In this document: piece by piece, positions 6,482-9,160 of the stretch
Numbering within the stretch: position 1 is the first letter of the stretch
Layout: every line of letters begins with the position of its first letter
From: Euryarchaeota archaeon UBA13
GTDB taxonomy: Archaea; Thermoplasmatota; Poseidoniia; Poseidoniales; Poseidoniaceae
Direction: 5' to 3'
DNA: 9,160 nucleotides
NCBI GenBank assembly: GCA_002495945.1
Contig: DAHU01000019.1
Location: 4,671 to 13,830, forward strand
Translations under genes and position numbers: made by a program
The notes under the pieces: generated by a model
Database searches by the model: none
Told to the model about the DNA's origin: nothing
Seen by the model: only the letters and a program-made list of their open reading frames with translations

Positions 6482-6697
6482 CTACTCAGCAGCGATGTGA
6501 ACTGCGCCCGCTTTGTAGAATACTTGAATACGCTCTGGAACTTTTTTTGTTAGTGCAGCAACGGCTTCATAAATTTCGTCTTTCTTTACTTTGAAGGCTT
6601 TAGCGGCGTTTGCGGTGGACCATGGAATTGTCTCGAAGTCTGACTGTCTAATCCACTCAAACAGTCTCGCTTCCAGTTCGCTCAATTCATCCGCCAT
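6482..6697 (-). CDS. Small winged-helix-like protein, function unknown
   Basis: A 71-residue protein that I do not recognise as a named family. Predicted layout: an N-terminal helix (LSELEARLFEWIRQ, 5-18), a helix-turn-helix-like segment (STANAAKAFKVKKDEIYEAV, 27-46), then a strand-rich end (IQVFYKAGAVHIAAE, 57-71). This is what a minimal winged-helix domain looks like, with WSTANAAKAF as helix 2 and KKDEIYEAVAAL as the recognition helix. It starts at ATG 6697 without a clear ribosome site, 48 bases after the gpsA stop, and may be cotranscribed with gpsA or leaderless. It ends 8 bases before operator 2, but it is far too short to be a DtxR-type regulator with its metal-binding domain. A DNA-binding or protein-binding adaptor role is inference. 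Confidence 0.72.
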   Translation of the reverse strand: MADELSELEARLFEWIRQSDFETIPWSTANAAKAFKVKKDEIYEAVAALTKKVPERIQVFYKAGAVHIAAE

Positions 6698-6745
6698 GAT
6701 GTGCCTATGGCCATGTCATACAAAACAACACCGACGGAAAATTAT

Positions 6746-7744
6746 TCAGTTCAAGCCGACAATTCTACGACAACATTCTTCTGCATCGATATCGCCGTCG
6801 AGTAAGGTGTTAATCGCTTTAGTAAAAGGAACATCAATTCCTTCATCTTCCGCTCTATTGATGAACATTCTTGCTGCTCTAACTCCTTCAGCCACCATGG
6901 TCATCTCTGCCAGTGCTTCATCAACGGAAAGTCCTGTGCCCAATTTTTCCCCCATGCTACGATTTCTACCGTATGGAGAAGTTGCTGTGACATACAAGTC
7001 TCCTAGACCTGCAGGACCAAACGCTACCTCCGCTTTTGCTCCAAGTTGGGGAAGTAGTAAGCAACCTTCTTTGAATCCAGCCATAAAAATAGCAGCTTTT
7101 AGATTATCACCGCCTAGGGTTCCTACCTTCTTCAAACCGTCAACTAATCCGCAGGTTAGGGCTATTACATTCTTGAAAGCACCCCATAACTCTGCCCCGA
7201 CAGGATCTGAGGCGGCGTGAAGAATGAATGTTTGAGTGGTTAAAGTTTCAGCCAATCGATTTGCAACAGATTCATCCTCGCTGGCAACTAATGCTGTTGT
7301 TATGACTCCTCCTGCTGCCTCAGGAGCGATGGTTGGTCCAGTTACGACCGCTAGAGGATTGGTTTTCTTAGCCGCATTGAGTTTTTCGTGAATGGCTTGT
7401 GATATCAATCGCTTTCCAGGAGCTAGTCCTTTTGCTAAATCAATGATTACATGGCCAGGCCTCAAATGCGGGATTACATCGTCAACAACATCTAATATTA
7501 CGGATGAAGGAATCGCCAGTACTACGATTTCGACCCCATCAAGTGCCTCATCAATTCTCATTGTTGCTTCCAGTCCCTCGACTGAATGCTCTGGCAAATA
7601 TTTCTTGTTGACTCCATCCATTACTATGGATTCGTAAACATCCTGTTCGATAGTCCAACCTTTGACTTTGTGACCTTCTAATAACCACATACGAGCAACC
7701 GCAGTACCCCAATTTCCTAGACCAAGAATCGCAATATGTGCCAT
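6746..7744 (-). CDS. gpsA: NAD(P)-dependent glycerol-3-phosphate dehydrogenase
   Basis: A 332-residue cytoplasmic enzyme that interconverts dihydroxyacetone phosphate and sn-glycerol-3-phosphate. The N-terminal Rossmann fold begins GLGNWGTA (8-15). The dinucleotide domain contains LAIPS (76-80) and DLAKGL (102-107), and GPTIAPEAAGG (136-146) follows. The C-terminal helical domain holds the catalytic lysine K191 in GAFKNVIALTCGLVDGL (188-204) and the substrate-phosphate motif GLGDLYVTATSPYGRNRSMG (246-265). VAEG (284-287) and VPFTKAI (305-311) complete the family pattern. Length is normal and nothing essential is missing. The start at ATG 7744 has no evident ribosome site, so a short leader is possible. 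In bacteria GpsA feeds phospholipid synthesis. In archaea the usual lipid precursor is glycerol-1-phosphate, so here it may serve glycerol metabolism or G3P lipids. Confidence 0.95.
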   Translation of the reverse strand: MAHIAILGLGNWGTAVARMWLLEGHKVKGWTIEQDVYESIVMDGVNKKYLPEHSVEGLEATMRIDEALDGVEIVVLAIPSSVILDVVDDVIPHLRPGHVIIDLAKGLAPGKRLISQAIHEKLNAAKKTNPLAVVTGPTIAPEAAGGVITTALVASEDESVANRLAETLTTQTFILHAASDPVGAELWGAFKNVIALTCGLVDGLKKVGTLGGDNLKAAIFMAGFKEGCLLLPQLGAKAEVAFGPAGLGDLYVTATSPYGRNRSMGEKLGTGLSVDEALAEMTMVAEGVRAARMFINRAEDEGIDVPFTKAINTLLDGDIDAEECCRRIVGLN

Positions 7745-7787
7745 GTTGACCGAATCTGCGATTTGTATTGTGCTTATGTTAATTGCC

Positions 7788-7797
7788 GCTATATCAC
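7788..7797 (-). promoter_or_regulatory. Candidate gpsA promoter element
   Basis: The 94-base gap between the TIM-barrel gene and gpsA contains GTGATATAGC on the minus strand, with its TATA-like centre about 48 bases before ATG 7744. That would give a leader of about 20 bases. A second AT-rich stretch (AATTAACA, about 7775-7782) could serve instead. Neither stands out strongly. Confidence 0.3.
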
Positions 7798-7838
7798 AGC
7801 GAAATTATTGATTTGCAGATATTATTCAATCTACGAAC

Positions 7839-9038
7839 TCAAAAAAGGTCGTCATCTTCCTCATCAAAGTCAAAGACATTATCTTCTGCTTTCTCTTCAA
7901 CCTTCTTGGCTTTTGACGATTTAGACTTCGCCTTAGGTTTGGCTTCCGCTTCCTTACTTGCCTCCGCCGCTTTGTCTTGTTCAGGCTTTGCTTCTTGGGA
8001 TTTTTTAGCCGCGGCTTTTTGTTTCATTTCTGCAGTAGCAGCCTGCTTTCGAGCACTCGCAATTTCTAATTCACGTGCTTTGATTTCTTCAGCAGATCGG
8101 CCTGTTTGTGCAGCAAGACTTCTTCTACGATCTTCTCTTGCTTTTCTTTCTAATTGCTTGTGTCGAGCTTTTTCGATGTTCTGTAGCATGTACATAGCAT
8201 CATGCTCAAGAAGCGGTGAATCGGAAATTAGTGTTATATCGAGCCATCCGCCTTCTTCGACAATAAATTCTGCTAACGGCTCGAAGTTAAGGTCTGATTT
8301 CTTGATTTGGGTGTAGTGCATTGCGTTACCGGTCCTGTGTTCGACTCCAGAAAAATGACAGTAGAACTCCTTGGTTCCGATGGTTTCTCTGACTAAGTCA
8401 AACATCTCGCCGTAGTCTTCTGAAGTTCTCATGCTGCCGTGACCACGTGAATGAATGTGAGCTATATTTAGCACTGGAACAGTTCCTTCCACATGATTTA
8501 CCACTTCGAGAACTTCTTCTAAACTACCCCACAATTCTTGTCTACCAGATGTTTCGATACCAATCTTTGATGGTGTACCATCTTTCAACCATGGAAAAAC
8601 CGGATAAATGTCTTCATCGTCATGCCATATTTCATGAACTCTGTCTACAATTCCGGCAAAAACATTAGCCAATTGTTCATTCGCTGCTCGACCTCTTCCC
8701 ATTTCGCCATAGTGGCCTGCATGCAGGGTTATGTGGCGTGCATTGATGGTTTTAGCCGCTTGTAGAGTTGATTCAATTTTAGTTAATGAACGTCCTCTTT
8801 CCACTCTATTTCCAAGTAGTTCTGAATAGTATGGTCCATGGATATTCATTTCAAACTCGGTCTTATTCGCTAGAACTCCCGCTTGCCAATATTGTTCGAA
8901 GTGTTGAGGAGCAATCATTCTAACCGTTTGAACTTCCATCGTTTCCAAACCGAGAGATATGATGTCGTCCATACCTTCTATTATGGTACGACCTTTACAT
9001 GATAACGGAATACCTGCTGGACCTAATCTAACTGGCAA
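7839..9038 (-). CDS. Endonuclease IV-like TIM-barrel protein with long charged C-terminal tail
   Basis: A 399-residue protein. Residues 1-285 form an AP-endonuclease-2/xylose-isomerase-like TIM barrel of the archaeal endonuclease IV-like type, opening RLGPAGIPLSCKGRT. Candidate metal ligands: H67 (NIHGPY), H106/H109 (ITLHAGHYGE), E162 (GIETSG), H194 and H196 (NIAHIHSRG), H228 (CHFSG) and H241 (NAMHYTQ). Compared by eye with E. coli Nfo, three acidic ligands seem replaced (N191, A239, and D273/S274 in LISDSPLLEHDA). AP-site cleavage is therefore plausible but unproven. Residues 286-399 are rich in Lys, Ala and Glu, probably helical or disordered, and end in an acidic-aromatic tip, NVFDFDEEDDDLF. 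The start is TTG 9038, supported by the conserved N-terminus and a G-rich ribosome site (9045-9050). It probably acts in DNA repair. Confidence 0.83.
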   Translation of the reverse strand: MPVRLGPAGIPLSCKGRTIIEGMDDIISLGLETMEVQTVRMIAPQHFEQYWQAGVLANKTEFEMNIHGPYYSELLGNRVERGRSLTKIESTLQAAKTINARHITLHAGHYGEMGRGRAANEQLANVFAGIVDRVHEIWHDDEDIYPVFPWLKDGTPSKIGIETSGRQELWGSLEEVLEVVNHVEGTVPVLNIAHIHSRGHGSMRTSEDYGEMFDLVRETIGTKEFYCHFSGVEHRTGNAMHYTQIKKSDLNFEPLAEFIVEEGGWLDITLISDSPLLEHDAMYMLQNIEKARHKQLERKAREDRRRSLAAQTGRSAEEIKARELEIASARKQAATAEMKQKAAAKKSQEAKPEQDKAAEASKEAEAKPKAKSKSSKAKKVEEKAEDNVFDFDEEDDDLF

Positions 9039-9044
9039 CTACAT

Positions 9045-9050
9045 CCCCCC
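9045..9050 (-). promoter_or_regulatory. G-rich ribosome site before the TTG start, with start-stop ATGTAG
   Basis: On the minus strand GGGGGG lies 6 bases before the TTG codon at 9038. Between them is ATGTAG (9044-9039), an ATG directly followed by a stop. The conserved protein N-terminus begins right after the TTG, so the TTG is the likely start despite the nearby ATG. Confidence 0.45.
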
Positions 9051-9070
9051 GCAGGTTCAACCCAACGGTC

Positions 9071-9121
9071 ACCTAATGATAAGACCTTTCCGTTATTAGG
9101 GTAAAAAAACCCGGAAAAAGG
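9071..9121. repeat. Overlapping inverted repeats in the leader/promoter region of the TIM-barrel gene
   Basis: The 122 bases beyond 9038 contain no supported gene. They hold three small inverted repeats: CCTAAT (9072-9077) with ATTAGG (9095-9100), TTTCCG (9087-9092) with CGGAAA (9112-9117), and GGGT (9099-9102) with ACCC (9109-9112). The minus-strand T-run facing the gene (about 9103-9109) could be part of its promoter. I see no convincing TATA box. Confidence 0.35.
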
Positions 9122-9160
9122 CAAATTTTGTCCTTGTGATGATATGCGACACTTCATGAA

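Noticed and set aside
6591..7220. Plus-strand open frame of 209 codons
   Set aside because: It is antisense to gpsA and the small winged-helix gene. Its serine-rich composition is what the complement of Ala/Gly/Glu-rich coding sequence gives.
7754..7820. Inverted repeat ATCTGC (7754-7759) and GCAGAT (7815-7820) before gpsA
   Set aside because: Six bases over a 55-base loop in AT-rich sequence are expected by chance.
7783..8316. Plus-strand open frame of 177 codons, very rich in Ser, Ala and Leu
   Set aside because: It is the complement of the Lys/Ala/Glu-rich tail of the TIM-barrel gene. The bias explains the open frame.
9138..9160. Possible start of a plus-strand gene at the right edge (ATG CGA CAC TTC ATG)
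   Set aside because: Only about five codons are visible before the window ends, without a clear ribosome site or promoter.

Overview
The window reads as one dense, gene-rich locus, most likely from a planktonic marine archaeon of the Poseidoniia type (Marine Group II/III Euryarchaeota). That assignment is an inference. It rests on an archaeal-style endonuclease IV-like TIM-barrel protein, archaeal TATA-like elements, a substrate-binding protein with a C-terminal membrane anchor, and the pairing of such genes with a bacterial-type GpsA. I cannot confirm it without a phylogeny. No rRNA, tRNA, CRISPR array or insertion sequence was found, and no gap between genes exceeds about 125 bases.

Layout, left to right. 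Bases 1-2311 (+) hold the 3' part of an operon with overlapping genes: the C-terminus of a FecCD-type permease, its ATPase, a CysJ-like flavodoxin and a HugZ-type (split-barrel plus DUF2470) heme-degrading protein. After a 63-base gap with a TATA-like element, bases 2375-3959 (+) encode a PhnC-type ATPase and a PhnE-type permease. Convergent to these, on the minus strand, lie a PhnD-type lipoprotein (5173-6411) and, translationally coupled to it, a secreted glucose/sorbosone-dehydrogenase-like beta-propeller (3956-5176). The + and - blocks end on shared stop-codon bases (TTAA, 3956-3959). Further right, all on the minus strand, are a 71-residue winged-helix-like protein, gpsA, and an endonuclease IV-like TIM-barrel protein with a long charged tail.

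How the genes may work together. The first operon fits import of heme (or another iron chelate) followed by heme opening by HugZ, with electrons from the flavodoxin. The PhnC/PhnE/PhnD parts form one complete ABC importer split over two convergent units. Family membership alone would suggest phosphonate. However, the promoter of the PhnD-type gene carries two copies of TTAGG-N4-CCTAA. One matches the DtxR/IdeR iron-box consensus at 16 of 19 bases, and the two centres are 33 bases apart. My main proposal is therefore that this PhnCDE-type importer, with its coupled beta-propeller, is a metal-regulated iron (or manganese) acquisition system next to a heme-use operon. gpsA and the TIM-barrel gene look like ordinary chromosomal flank, though each has points of interest.
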